This document shows, one piece after another, positions 35,284-44,495 of a stretch of 64,000 bases of DNA (its first letter is position 1; each line of letters opens with the position of its first letter). The position numbers and the translations under genes were made by a program. The stretch comes from JAUVXJ01 sp964433755 (GTDB taxonomy: Bacteria; Chloroflexota; Anaerolineae; UBA7937; B3-Chlor), in NCBI GenBank assembly GCA_964433755.1, contig CAYSSR010000005.1, positions 1-64,000 of the forward strand, read 5' to 3'. The notes below the pieces were generated by a model. That model was not told the origin of the DNA, did not search any database, and worked only from the letters and a program-made list of their open reading frames with translations.

Positions 35284-38200
35284 TTGGACCCCGAGAATGC
35301 AGTACGCAGCGAAGCCCCCAGGATAGCCTCGGCTCTCAAGGAGGCGGCGGGGCGGGCGCGTAACGAGGCGGAGCTACGCACCGCGGCCACGCGCATCATC
35401 GGCGAGTTCGCGGAGCAGCTCGGTCTGGACCTGGACCTGCACGAGGAGTACACGCTGCTCTCTGGCCGAGCCGACGCAGTCTACAACCGCTTCGTGATCG
35501 AGTACGAACCTCCCGGGTCTCTGAGAGACCGCAACACCATCAGCTCGAACGCCCACGCCATCGACCAGGTGAAGCAATACCTGGCGGAGCTGAGCGAGGT
35601 GGAGAGGCGCAAGCTGAGGCGCCTGGCGGGGGTGGCAACGGACGGGCAGTACTTCATCTTCGCCCGGTTCCGCGACGGTCACTGGCACGTGGACGACCCC
35701 CTGCCGGTGACAGCTTCTTCCACCGAGAGGTTCCTGCGTTATCTTACCTCTCTGAGCACCGAGCTGGCCCTCACGCCGGACAACCTGTTAAGAGACTTTG
35801 GGGAGGGCACCTCGGTGGCCGCGGGCTGCGTGGGCACCCTCTACGCCGCCCTCTCGCGCTCCGATCATCCCAAGGTGACGAAGCTCTTCGACCAGTGGCA
35901 GCGACAGTTCAGCGAGGTCTGCGGCTGGGAGAGGCAATCCAGCCGCCTCGACACGTCCGCGCTGGCCTCCGCGTTCGGGGTGGACGAGGAAGATCCCGAT
36001 CCCTTGCGTCTGTTCTTTGCCGTACACACCTACTACGCCAGCTTCATCAAGCTGCTGGCCGTGCAGATAGCCTCTTATTACGCTTTCCCCAAGCTGGGCA
36101 CCGGGCTGGCTCAGGTCGCCAGCTACTCCAGCGACAAGCTGCGCTCGTATCTGGAGAAGATGGAGCGGGGCGGCGTGTTTGCCGACTTCGGCATCAGCAA
36201 CTTCCTGGAAGGGGACTTCTTCGGCTGGTATCTGGACATCTGGAGCGAGGAGATCGACCAGGCCGTCAGAGAGGTGATCATCCAGCTCTCCCTCTACTCG
36301 CTGGTGACCCTCGACGTGGACCCCGAGGAGACGCGGGACCTGTTGAAGAAGCTGTACCAGAACCTGATGCCCAGGAAGCTCCGCCACGCTCTCGGGGAGT
36401 ACTACACGCCGGACTGGCTGGCGGATCGGTTGCTGAACCAGTTGTGCGGCGCTCCCCGTAAGGGACAGCGGCCCAGCATCGACCCCAGCACGCGTTTGCT
36501 GGACCCCGCCTGCGGTTCGGGCACCTTCCTGGTGCTGGCTATCCGCCGCATGAGGAACTGGGGCGAAGAAAAGATGATGCCCGAGCACGAGGTGCTGGAG
36601 AAGATCCTCTCCAACGTGGTGGGCTTCGACCTCAACCCGTTGGCGGTGATCTCGGCCAGGACCAACTACCTGCTGGCTCTGGGGGACCTGGTGCAGCACC
36701 GGCGCGGAGAGATCAGCATCCCCGTCTATCTGGCCGACTCCATCCTCACCCCCTCCACGGGGGAGACTCTCTTCGATCAGGACAGCTACACCTTCAATAC
36801 GGTCGTGGGCAGGTTCTCCGTGCCCCGGCTGCTGGTGGATGCCCAGGACATAGACCGGCTGGCGAAGATGCTGGAGGAGTGTGTGGAGGTCGGGCTGACG
36901 GAGGAACAGTTCCAGCGTCGTGCGGCGGAGACCTTCCCCGCCCTGGCGGAAAACGAGGGACAACTGGCTCTTGCCGGAGAGCTGTACCAACGGCTGAAGG
37001 AGCTGGACGAACAGGGCATCAACGGCATCTGGGCCAGGGTGATCAAGAACGCCTTCGCGCCGCTCTTCCAGGGGCGTTTCGACTACGTGATGGGCAATCC
37101 GCCCTGGGTGAACTGGGAGAGCCTGCCCGACGATTACCGCCAGGAGACGGCCGACTTGTGGGAGGGGTACGGCATGGCCGCCACCCGGGGCGAGAGTAGC
37201 GATCAGTTCGAATTGGGGAAGCAGAAGAGAGACATCTCGACCTTGATGACGTATGTCGCGCTCGACAAGTACGTGAAGGCCCGAGGACGTCTGGGCTTCT
37301 TGATAACCCAGACTGTGTTCAAGACGGTTGGGGCCGAGGGATTCCGTCGATTCCAGCTCCCAGACGGCACTGCCCTACGTGTGGTTCACGTGGACGATCT
37401 CTCGGAACTGAAACCCTTCCCAGGCGCTGCCAATCGTACGGCAACCATGGTCCTCGAGAAAAACAGCCAGACCTCGTATCCCGTGCCATACGCCTACTGG
37501 CGCGGGAAAGGACGTACACGCACCATAGCAGAGGGACTGACCCTGGAGGAAGCCGCGCAGATCACTCAGCGGGGAAACTTCGTGGCAGAACCGGTCGACA
37601 AGACGAGTGTGACCTCTCCGTGGCTGACGGGAAGGCGACAGGCAATCGTGGCTCTACGGCGGGTTCTGGGTCCTTCAGACTACCGGGCGAGGGCGGGGGT
37701 CTGTACGTGGCTCAATGGAGTGTACTGGCTTGACGTCATCGAAGACCGTCCCGATGGACTCATCGTGGTGACGAACCTGGTTGGCTCCGGGAGGAAGACG
37801 ATTGAGAAGCAGCGCGCTCCGATGGAGCCCGAGGTGGTGTATCCTTTGCTGAGAGCTCGCGACGTGGCACGCTGGAAGGCATCACCGTCGAAGTCTATAC
37901 TCCTGCCCCACACGCGGGAGACTTCCTGGCAGGCCATACCGGAGCCTGAACTGCAGTCGAAGTATCCGAACGCGTATCGCTACCTGGCAGGGTTCCGAGA
38001 TGCTCTGCTCAGACGCTCTGGCTACCGATTGCTGCGTCAGGGGCACCCTTTCTACATACTGGGGGATGTTCACAGTGACACGTTCGCTGCCCACAAGGTT
38101 GTCTGGCCCAACATCGCCTCCAGACTTGAGGTCGCCGTCGTTGGCGCCCATGAAGGGAAACTCACGGTTCCGCAGCACATAGTGACCATGGTCCCTCTTG

Positions 38201-38529
38201 ATGCGGCCGAGGAGGCTCACTTTGTCGCTGCTGTGCTGAACAGCTCCCCAGCCCACCTGGCGTTGGTGTCCTACTCGCAGAAGGGCGGCAAGAGCTTTGG
38301 TACTCCCCATGTCTTGAGGAACATACGGGTTCCTCTCTACAGGCCCAGGGACACGATACACAGGAGACTGTCGCGTCTATCTGTGGATGCACATGAAGCC
38401 ACCGCGCGCGGGGACACGGCCCGCGTGAAGGAGATCGAGCAGGAGATAGACCAACAGACGGCGGAGCTGTGGGGCCTGACGCCGAAGGAGCTAGCCGACA
38501 TCAAGCGGAGCCTGGAGGAGCTTTCATAG
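35284..38529 (+). CDS. Type IIG restriction-modification protein (Eco57I-like)
   Basis: A 1081-residue single-chain restriction enzyme and methyltransferase. The N-terminal part (1-130) has a PD-(D/E)xK-like nuclease pattern: GRADAVYNRFVIEYE, with Asp and Glu-x-Glu spaced as expected. A long helical linker follows. The N6-adenine methyltransferase has motif I LLDPACGSGTF, motif X-like region RHALGEYYTPDW upstream, the VVGFDLNPLAV acidic residue, and motif IV NPPWVNW. The final third is the target-recognition domain and looks less GC-rich than the rest, as expected for a swapped specificity module. No separate methylase or specificity subunit is nearby, which fits type IIG. Start is TTG 35284 after GAGGAGG. 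The target sequence cannot be predicted. Confidence 0.88.
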   Translation: MDPENAVRSEAPRIASALKEAAGRARNEAELRTAATRIIGEFAEQLGLDLDLHEEYTLLSGRADAVYNRFVIEYEPPGSLRDRNTISSNAHAIDQVKQYLAELSEVERRKLRRLAGVATDGQYFIFARFRDGHWHVDDPLPVTASSTERFLRYLTSLSTELALTPDNLLRDFGEGTSVAAGCVGTLYAALSRSDHPKVTKLFDQWQRQFSEVCGWERQSSRLDTSALASAFGVDEEDPDPLRLFFAVHTYYASFIKLLAVQIASYYAFPKLGTGLAQVASYSSDKLRSYLEKMERGGVFADFGISNFLEGDFFGWYLDIWSEEIDQAVREVIIQLSLYSLVTLDVDPEETRDLLKKLYQNLMPRKLRHALGEYYTPDWLADRLLNQLCGAPRKGQRPSIDPSTRLLDPACGSGTFLVLAIRRMRNWGEEKMMPEHEVLEKILSNVVGFDLNPLAVISARTNYLLALGDLVQHRRGEISIPVYLADSILTPSTGETLFDQDSYTFNTVVGRFSVPRLLVDAQDIDRLAKMLEECVEVGLTEEQFQRRAAETFPALAENEGQLALAGELYQRLKELDEQGINGIWARVIKNAFAPLFQGRFDYVMGNPPWVNWESLPDDYRQETADLWEGYGMAATRGESSDQFELGKQKRDISTLMTYVALDKYVKARGRLGFLITQTVFKTVGAEGFRRFQLPDGTALRVVHVDDLSELKPFPGAANRTATMVLEKNSQTSYPVPYAYWRGKGRTRTIAEGLTLEEAAQITQRGNFVAEPVDKTSVTSPWLTGRRQAIVALRRVLGPSDYRARAGVCTWLNGVYWLDVIEDRPDGLIVVTNLVGSGRKTIEKQRAPMEPEVVYPLLRARDVARWKASPSKSILLPHTRETSWQAIPEPELQSKYPNAYRYLAGFRDALLRRSGYRLLRQGHPFYILGDVHSDTFAAHKVVWPNIASRLEVAVVGAHEGKLTVPQHIVTMVPLDAAEEAHFVAAVLNSSPAHLALVSYSQKGGKSFGTPHVLRNIRVPLYRPRDTIHRRLSRLSVDAHEATARGDTARVKEIEQEIDQQTAELWGLTPKELADIKRSLEELS

Positions 38530-38613
38530 CTCTCCGGGCTCTCTTTCGTGGTGCGACCCACGGGGACCAAACGTGAACCCCGTGTTCTTATCGATGCGAA
38601 AGGAGTAGGAGCA

Positions 38614-38907
38614 ATGCATGTCTTGCTGACCACGTTCACCCTCGGCCCAGGGACCAAGGAGGTGGCCGACAAGATAGGAGAGCAGTTCTTGGCCATGCTC
38701 AAGGGCATGAAGGGCTTCGAGAGCATGACCATGTTCGGCGACGACGAGAATGGAGAATACGGCGGCCTCAGCCTCTGGGCTACGAAGGAGGATGCCGAGG
38801 CTGCCCTGGCGGGCACTGAGGGACCGATGAAGGAGTCGGTGGGCAGTCTGCTCAAGGGACCGCCCGTCCGGAAGGTGTTCAAGCTCTGGGAGGCCCCGAA
38901 GAGCTAG
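38614..38907 (+). CDS. ABM-like dimeric alpha/beta-barrel protein
   Basis: A 97-residue small protein with a ferredoxin-like dimeric barrel pattern: beta strand (HVLLTTFTLGPG), helix (EVADKIGEQFLAMLKGM), GFESMTMF, and SLWATKEDAEAAL, as in antibiotic-biosynthesis monooxygenase (ABM) and EthD-type domains. ATG 38614 is preceded by AGGAGTAGGAG; the upstream open frame lacks a ribosome site. The function is unknown; ABM proteins range from heme degradation to small-molecule oxidation. Confidence 0.65.
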   Translation: MHVLLTTFTLGPGTKEVADKIGEQFLAMLKGMKGFESMTMFGDDENGEYGGLSLWATKEDAEAALAGTEGPMKESVGSLLKGPPVRKVFKLWEAPKS

Positions 38908-39069
38908 GCTCGTCTTCTGGCGAAGCGAGTATCCACGGTCCCCGTGGGTCGGGCAAGTCGCTGCGTGGCGGCGATGGAGTGGACTGGGATAGCCAGGGCG
39001 ACTTTGGTGCTTTTGCTGCGCTGGACGTGCAGCGCCCCAGGCGTGGTGGAAATCAGGGAGTGGTGCCCC

Positions 39070-39642
39070 GTGCTTAGCGTGTGGATTCGTGCGGTGACCC
39101 GGCCCCGGCTTGCGACGTACGAAGCCTTGCTGGAAGAGGCGGAAGACCCTTCGCTCGGTCGGGCGGTCAAGGCCATCTTGGTGGCAGCTCTCATCGTCGG
39201 CACCGTCTTGGTTTTCGTGGAGCTGGCAACGGGGCGCATGACACTCCACCACTTGGATTCGCCTGTGGCGGTGGCGATGGTCGCCTATATCTACGTTGTG
39301 ATTGCTGTGCTATTGATCATCGCCTTTCTCATCGACATGTCGATCTTACTGGCTGTGTCGAAGGCTCTCGGGGGGCAGGAAACCCTTGCCACCCAGTCCT
39401 ATCTTTTGAGCGCCTCAGCGGCGCCGATGCTTGTTCTGGCGCTGCCGGTGCTCATGATCGCCGGGTGGAGCAGTCTCTTGCGGTGGCCAGTAATACTGTA
39501 CGGCAGATACCTGGAGCTCTTGGGGTTGCGTGCTGCCCACAAGTACGGATGGGGCAGGGGAGTGGTCGCACTCGTGGTACTGACGCTGTGTTGGGTTGTG
39601 GTGGGGAAGTGTCTGGAAATAGCATTTGGGCCTCTCACGTGA
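39070..39642 (+). CDS. Yip1-like membrane protein
   Basis: A 190-residue inner-membrane protein, starting at GTG 39070 (VLSVWIRAVTRPRLATYEALLE), with about five hydrophobic helices after residue 38. The W.RA.TRP...YE entry is typical of bacterial Yip1-family proteins, which are poorly characterised. An in-frame open stretch upstream to 38944 has no good ribosome site and would add 42 uncharged residues, so the GTG is preferred with AGGGAGTGG upstream. It has no operon partner with an obvious function. Confidence 0.6.
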   Translation: MLSVWIRAVTRPRLATYEALLEEAEDPSLGRAVKAILVAALIVGTVLVFVELATGRMTLHHLDSPVAVAMVAYIYVVIAVLLIIAFLIDMSILLAVSKALGGQETLATQSYLLSASAAPMLVLALPVLMIAGWSSLLRWPVILYGRYLELLGLRAAHKYGWGRGVVALVVLTLCWVVVGKCLEIAFGPLT

Positions 39643-39726
39643 GCCAACTGGCTGTGACTCTCTGAGGGTGGCCCGAGCGACGAGCTTTCCACGACGTCGA
39701 TTCAGCAGCAGGACGAGAGGTCGGAG

Positions 39727-40374
39727 ATGCCTAAGGGGCGGAGCGTGTCCCAGGAGCGCCTGGCAGAGCTGGACGCCGTTCTCCAGCGCCTGAACGAGGC
39801 CTGGGCCGCCTGGGATGAGGAACTTCTAGAGGTCCAGAGGCGCCTGGAACGGGAGGGCATGGACAAGCTAGAGGCCATCGATGTGGTCTATCGGCAGGTG
39901 ATGGAGGGGCTGCGGTCGGGAACTGGCCCCGTCACCTTCGAGAAGCTACACAAACCGCTCGATGAGCTCTTCGATCTCTACCTGGAGGCGAGCGAGGAGC
40001 AGCGCGTGTCCATACGGGAGTCCTTCGACAACAAGAACAGGCTGAGGAAGTACCTGCACAGCTACGTCGGAGGTAGAGCGGCCCCGCACTTGGGAGCTAC
40101 GGGAGAGACCAGGTGGCTGCGGCGGGGTCTGGCGGCGGCCTCTATCGCCGATCAGAAAGTGGACTACCGGGATCTTCTGATCTGCCTGGGAGCGCTGTGG
40201 CTGGCGGCGGAGGACGTAGGCATCGCCCCGGCGCGCTTCTTCAGCAGTGTGGCCAGGCTCTCCAGCGACGAGCCGGTGTACGGCAACCGGTCCACGAGGC
40301 AGTTGCTGCGGGGGTTCAGGAGTTCGGGTCATCTGAGGTCTATCAAGAAGGACGACGGGGAGTCTCGGAAGTGA
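39727..40374 (+). CDS. Conserved-looking hypothetical protein, helical
   Basis: A 215-residue soluble protein of unknown family. Residues 1-70 look like a coiled coil (heptads in SQERLAELDAVLQRLNEAW and EVQRRLEREG). The centre carries conserved-looking LHKPLDELFDLYLEAS and RWLRRGLAAASIADQKVDYRDLL, and a basic C-terminus follows. Charge and codon use match the neighbours, so it is a real gene. I do not recognise it. It lies 85 nt after the Yip1-like gene and 113 nt before mscL. Confidence 0.6.
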   Translation: MPKGRSVSQERLAELDAVLQRLNEAWAAWDEELLEVQRRLEREGMDKLEAIDVVYRQVMEGLRSGTGPVTFEKLHKPLDELFDLYLEASEEQRVSIRESFDNKNRLRKYLHSYVGGRAAPHLGATGETRWLRRGLAAASIADQKVDYRDLLICLGALWLAAEDVGIAPARFFSSVARLSSDEPVYGNRSTRQLLRGFRSSGHLRSIKKDDGESRK

Positions 40375-40486
40375 AGCTGGTGCCCTAGGGGCCAGACCAA
40401 TGCGTCTGCGGGCTGGACATGGTCATGGTGCCGGCTCGATGGCGCTCGAATCAGCGTATGCGCAGCGAGGTGCGCGGGAGGCAAGC

Positions 40487-40942
40487 ATGTGGAAAGAGTT
40501 CAAGGAGTTCGCACTGCGTGGTAACGTCGTGGACATGGCCGTGGGCATCATCATCGGCGCGGCGTTTGGCACCATCGTCAAGTCGCTGATCGATGATGTG
40601 GTCATGCCGCCCATCGGCTTGCTGCTGGGCGGGGTGGACTTCGCCAATCTCTTCGTGCTGCTGAAGCAGGGTGCACCCGAGGCGCCCTACGCGTCGCTGG
40701 CTGACGCGCAGGCTGCCGGGGCCGTAACCATCAACTACGGCGTGTTCCTCAATGCGGTGATCAGCTTCCTGGTCGTCGTTCTGGTGGTGTTCTTCCTGAT
40801 CCGGATGATGAACCGGATGCGCCGGGAGGAGGAAGCTCCCGCCGAGCCTACCACCAGAGAGTGCCCGTTCTGTCTGTCCACGATTCCCCTCAAGGCCACG
40901 CGGTGTGCTTTCTGCACGTCGGAGTTGGGGGAGACCGCTTGA
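40487..40942 (+). CDS. mscL: Large-conductance mechanosensitive channel MscL with C-terminal zinc ribbon
   Basis: A 151-residue membrane channel that opens under high membrane tension and protects the cell from osmotic downshock. TM1 is visible in NVVDMAVGIIIGAAFGTIVKSL (residues 14-35), the periplasmic loop follows, and TM2 is FLNAVISFLVVVLVVFFLI (about 92-112). The usual C-terminal helix is followed by an added zinc ribbon, CPFC...CAFC (two CxxC pairs, about 126-145). Standard MscL proteins end before this point. ATG 40487 is the family start (MWKEFKEFA). It is a monocistronic unit as far as can be seen. Confidence 0.92.
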   Translation: MWKEFKEFALRGNVVDMAVGIIIGAAFGTIVKSLIDDVVMPPIGLLLGGVDFANLFVLLKQGAPEAPYASLADAQAAGAVTINYGVFLNAVISFLVVVLVVFFLIRMMNRMRREEEAPAEPTTRECPFCLSTIPLKATRCAFCTSELGETA

Positions 40943-41046
40943 GAGCGGACGTGGGTTCCCGTCTGTGGCAGCACGGCATATCGTGTTTCGGCGGCGTTGT
41001 CCTGGAAACCGGGCGATGCAGGTGAAGAACGAAGGAGGAGTGTGCC

Positions 41047-41514
41047 ATGCTAGGTAGAGTGTGTCCCCTTCTGGGTTGCTTGACGGTCGCCATGGCCGGC
41101 AGCGGCTTTGCCGTCCCTCTTGGATCCAATGGCGACCCCTTCCAGTACCTCTTTGCGGCGATCGTGCTGATCGTCGCTGCGCTGGTGGCGGCAGCAGTCT
41201 TATGGTGGGTCGTTGGGAGAAGAGCACCCAAGGAGGCACCTGCACCGCCACCCCCTCGAGTGGTTGACGATCTGACCCGTATCGAGGGTATCGGCCCCAA
41301 GATCTCCGGTCTACTTCAGCAGGCGGGCATCCCCACCTTCGCCCAGCTCGCCACGACCCCCGTGGAGCGCCTGGAGAAGATCATCGCCGATGCTGACCTG
41401 TCGGCACTGGCGGACCCCGGCACGTGGCCCGCGCAGGCCAGGCTGGCCGCGGAAGAGGAGTGGGAGCGGCTCGACGCGCTTCAAGAGGAGCTCAAGGGCG
41501 GGCGCCGTGCGTAA
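41047..41514 (+). CDS. Membrane-anchored helix-hairpin-helix protein
   Basis: A 155-residue protein. Residues 1-23 look like a signal sequence. A transmembrane segment (about 34-60) follows, then Pro-rich linker, then a helix-hairpin-helix domain: DDLTRIEGIGPKISGLLQQAGI. This HhH type (similar to ComEA or to the DUF4332-like helical domain) usually contacts DNA or nucleotides, but here it faces the cytosol behind a membrane anchor. It may tether nucleic acid or act as a scaffold. No operon partner explains it. Confidence 0.7.
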   Translation: MLGRVCPLLGCLTVAMAGSGFAVPLGSNGDPFQYLFAAIVLIVAALVAAAVLWWVVGRRAPKEAPAPPPPRVVDDLTRIEGIGPKISGLLQQAGIPTFAQLATTPVERLEKIIADADLSALADPGTWPAQARLAAEEEWERLDALQEELKGGRRA

Positions 41515-41695
41515 TGGACTCCGGGGCCGTCGATCTGACGTGATGAGGTCCGGTATGCGGCCGAGGTCCCGTCTTGTGGATGGGAGGCTGAGTCAGTCCG
41601 GCCATGCGGCTACGGGATTGCCTTGGATGGAGCCGACAGCCCCTGGGCCGGGACGTCGGGAGACCTAGCATGAACCATGAGGTGGTTTGGCAGCC

Positions 41696-42067
41696 ATGAA
41701 GTACAGACTAGCGGGATCGGGCGAGATCGTCCAGGAGCAAGACTACAGCAAGACCATCATCTTCTCGGGACAGGACTTCGAAGCGCCGGGTCACCTGCTG
41801 CAAGTGGTGACGGTGCCGTCGCGGACCAGGCAGCGCCTGCACCTGCACCGAGAACAGACCGAGGTCTTCTACGTGCTTGAGGGCCAGGCTCTGATCGAGA
41901 TCAGCGGCGAGCGATACCTGGCACGGCCGGGGGATGCCCTGATCTGTAGCCCAGGAGACCGGCATAGCCTGTGGAACCAGTCGGATCACGATTTCCGGTT
42001 GGTGGTGTTCAAGATCGATATACCTGAGCACGAAGACGTGGTGTGGATCGAAGGGGAGGATTCTTGA
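41696..42067 (+). CDS. Cupin-domain protein
   Basis: A 123-residue single-domain cupin. Both cupin motifs are present: motif 1 HLHREQTEVFYVLEG, with two His and one Glu, and motif 2 with PGDRHSLWN supplying the third His. It should bind one Fe, Mn or Zn ion. ATG 41696 follows GAGGTGG. It lies 86 nt before a rhodanese gene, but its substrate is unknown; it could be a cysteine or sulfur dioxygenase-type enzyme or a sugar-binding cupin. Confidence 0.8.
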   Translation: MKYRLAGSGEIVQEQDYSKTIIFSGQDFEAPGHLLQVVTVPSRTRQRLHLHREQTEVFYVLEGQALIEISGERYLARPGDALICSPGDRHSLWNQSDHDFRLVVFKIDIPEHEDVVWIEGEDS

Positions 42068-42153
42068 GCGTTCTGGTCCTCTTTGGTATGATCATGGTGG
42101 AACCTGACCTACGGGCACCTGGATAGCGGCACGGACGCAGGAAGGAGAGCAGG

Positions 42154-43026
42154 ATGGCCAAGGCTTATCCTCATGGGAAGGGCACCGTCAAGTGGGTCTC
42201 CACCGACTGGCTCCAGAGTCATCTCGAGGACGAAGCGCTGACGATCCTCGACTGCCAGCCCAACATCCACGATTACATCGCCGAACACATCCCTGGGGCG
42301 GCGTACCTGCCCGAGGGCTTGCTGCGGCTGTCTCGTGGGGGCACACCTGGGGTCTTCGTTCCTCCTGAGAGCGCGCAGCCGGTTCTTCGGCTGCTGGGCT
42401 TGCGGGCCAGCGCGCCCGCCGTGGTGTATACCGGCACGGGACCGGTCAAGGCTTGGGGCGACGGGCTGGAACAGACCATGGTGGCCTACTCGTTGGCCCG
42501 CTTCGGCCACGACCAGGTCTACGTCCTCGACGGCGGCATCGACAAGTGGAAGGAGGAGCAGAGACCTTTGACCAAGGTCTTCCCCAAGGTCGAGGAGTCG
42601 GATTTCGTGGCCCAGGTACGTCGGGAGTACTTCGTGGAATACGAGGAGTTCAAGGCCATCAAGGACCGGGAGGACGTGCTCTTGCTGGATGCCCGTCCGC
42701 CAGCCGTCTACGAGGGGCAGGGCCCCTGGATCAAGCCCGGGCACATACCCGGCGCAGTCAATCTCCCGTGGGCCAGTCTGATGGACGAGAAGAACAAGAG
42801 GCTCCTCAAACCCGACGAGGAGGTCCAGGCCATCCTCGAGACCCATGGCGCCACGCCGGACCGGACCATCGTCTGCTCCTGTGGCACGGGCCGGGAGGCC
42901 ACCAACGAGTTCCTGCTCTTCAAGTGGTACCTGGGCTATCCCCAGGTCAAGATCTACGAAGGGTCCTTTACCGAGTGGACCTCTTATCCGGACAACCCCA
43001 CGGTGACGGGAAGTAATCCGCGTTAG
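42154..43026 (+). CDS. Thiosulfate/3-mercaptopyruvate sulfurtransferase (two rhodanese domains)
   Basis: A 290-residue sulfurtransferase of two rhodanese domains. The first (about 10-140) is inactive and ends in QVYVLDGGIDKWKEE. The second (about 150-285) has the active Cys in VCSCGTGREATNE, with the loop CSCGTG instead of the usual CRxGxR or CGSGVTA. The likely reaction is transfer of sulfane sulfur to a thiol or cyanide. It lies 38 nt before the MBL/rhodanese fusion, so the two probably share a transcript and pass persulfide sulfur to each other. Confidence 0.87.
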   Translation: MAKAYPHGKGTVKWVSTDWLQSHLEDEALTILDCQPNIHDYIAEHIPGAAYLPEGLLRLSRGGTPGVFVPPESAQPVLRLLGLRASAPAVVYTGTGPVKAWGDGLEQTMVAYSLARFGHDQVYVLDGGIDKWKEEQRPLTKVFPKVEESDFVAQVRREYFVEYEEFKAIKDREDVLLLDARPPAVYEGQGPWIKPGHIPGAVNLPWASLMDEKNKRLLKPDEEVQAILETHGATPDRTIVCSCGTGREATNEFLLFKWYLGYPQVKIYEGSFTEWTSYPDNPTVTGSNPR

Positions 43027-43064
43027 CCGCACCCGGCCTGGCGCACCACGTACGGAGGTGAAAG

Positions 43065-44423
43065 ATGCTCTTCGAGCGGATCGAGTCGGAGGGTTTGGCC
43101 CACTATTCCTACCTCATCGGCGACCAGAGAGAGGCTCTGGTCATCGACCCCAGGCGCGACTGCGAAGTCTACGTGGAGAGGGCCTACAGGGAGGGTCTGC
43201 GCATCAAGTACGTTCTGGAGACCCACCGCAACGAGGACTACGTCATCGGTTCGCTGGAACTGGCTCAGCGCACGGACGCCGAGATCTGGCACGCCGATGG
43301 GCAGCTCGACTATCGCTACGGGCGAGCGGTGGAAGACGGGCAGACCTGGAGCGTGGGGCGGTTGGAGGTGGAAGCTATACACTCCCCCGGGCATACCCAG
43401 GGGAGTAAGAGCTATCTGCTCCGCGACCCGCAGGGCGAGCCGTGGATGGTCTGCACGGGCGATGCGCTCTTCGCGGGGGACGTGGGCAGGGTGGACCTGC
43501 TGGGCATGGACCGCTCGGAGGAGATGGCGGGCTTGCTGTACGAGTCGTTGTTCGACAGGCTCTTGCCCCTAGGCGACGAGGTCATCGCCTGCCCCGCCCA
43601 CGGCGCGGGCTCAGTCTGCGGCTCTGCCATAGCCGAGCGGTTGTGGACCACCATCGGGCTGGAGCGCAGATTGAACCCCATGCTCCAGTTCACAGGGGAG
43701 ACCGAGTTCGTGGCCAACGTGGCCAGGGAGCTGGAGCGGCCTCCCTACTTCAGGCGAATGGAGAAGTACAACGTGGAAGGGGCACCACTGCTGGGTGCGC
43801 TTCCGGCCCCCATGCCCATGAAGCCGGGGGAGTTCGCAAGCTGCCGGGAGCAGGCCCTGGTGGTGGATACCAGGATGGAGCTGGGCTTCGCCTCGGCCCA
43901 CGTACCCCAGTCGCTGTTTGTGTGGCTGGAGGGCTTGCCGGCCTTCGCGGGGTGGTTCCTTCCCTACGGGAAGCCCATCTTGCTGGTGAGTGAAGAAGAG
44001 AACCCCGAGCACGCCACACGGTATCTGCTGCGGGTGGGATACGAGGATCTTGCGGGCTACCTGTCGGGCGGTATGCTGGCCTGGCACACCTCGGGCCTGG
44101 AGAGTCATTCCGTCGAGACCGTCACCGTGCAGCGGTTGTGTTCTCTCCTCGATCAAGGTGAGGAGACGTCGATTCTGGACGTGCGGAGCGAAGAGGAGCT
44201 GGAGAAGGAGCGACGCATCCCCCGTGCGCTCCACATCCACCTCACGCAACTGCCCGGACGCATGGGCGAGGTGCCCAGAGATCGCACCGTGTACATCTTC
44301 TGCGGTAGCGGGCTGCGCTCCATGATCGCGGCAAGTCTCCTGAAAAGGGAGGGCTGGCAGCGGGTGACCGTGGTGCTGGGCGGGCTGGCCGGGTGGAACT
44401 CCGTAACGTGCAAGCTGGAGTAG
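43065..44423 (+). CDS. MBL-fold (persulfide dioxygenase-like) protein fused to two rhodanese domains
   Basis: A 452-residue fusion. Residues 1-240 are an ETHE1/CstB-like MBL fold. The metal motif is ETHRNEDYVIG, where active enzymes have THxHxDH, so two His of the metal site are Asn and Tyr; later ligands SPGHT, GDALFAGDVGR and CPAHG are kept. Rhodanese 1 (about 260-345) has no active Cys. Rhodanese 2 (355-452) keeps FCGSGLRS with Cys. CstB-type enzymes oxidise glutathione persulfide to sulfite and transfer sulfur. The altered metal site makes dioxygenase activity uncertain, while sulfur transfer is likely. The same variant occurs, from memory, in other environmental bacteria, so it is probably a subfamily and not decay. 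Confidence 0.85.
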   Translation: MLFERIESEGLAHYSYLIGDQREALVIDPRRDCEVYVERAYREGLRIKYVLETHRNEDYVIGSLELAQRTDAEIWHADGQLDYRYGRAVEDGQTWSVGRLEVEAIHSPGHTQGSKSYLLRDPQGEPWMVCTGDALFAGDVGRVDLLGMDRSEEMAGLLYESLFDRLLPLGDEVIACPAHGAGSVCGSAIAERLWTTIGLERRLNPMLQFTGETEFVANVARELERPPYFRRMEKYNVEGAPLLGALPAPMPMKPGEFASCREQALVVDTRMELGFASAHVPQSLFVWLEGLPAFAGWFLPYGKPILLVSEEENPEHATRYLLRVGYEDLAGYLSGGMLAWHTSGLESHSVETVTVQRLCSLLDQGEETSILDVRSEEELEKERRIPRALHIHLTQLPGRMGEVPRDRTVYIFCGSGLRSMIAASLLKREGWQRVTVVLGGLAGWNSVTCKLE

Positions 44424-44495
44424 AGAAGCCAAGATGAGGCCACTCCGGGGGGAGTGACGGAGTTGGGCCGGAAGCAGAACCAGGAGGGAGAATCA

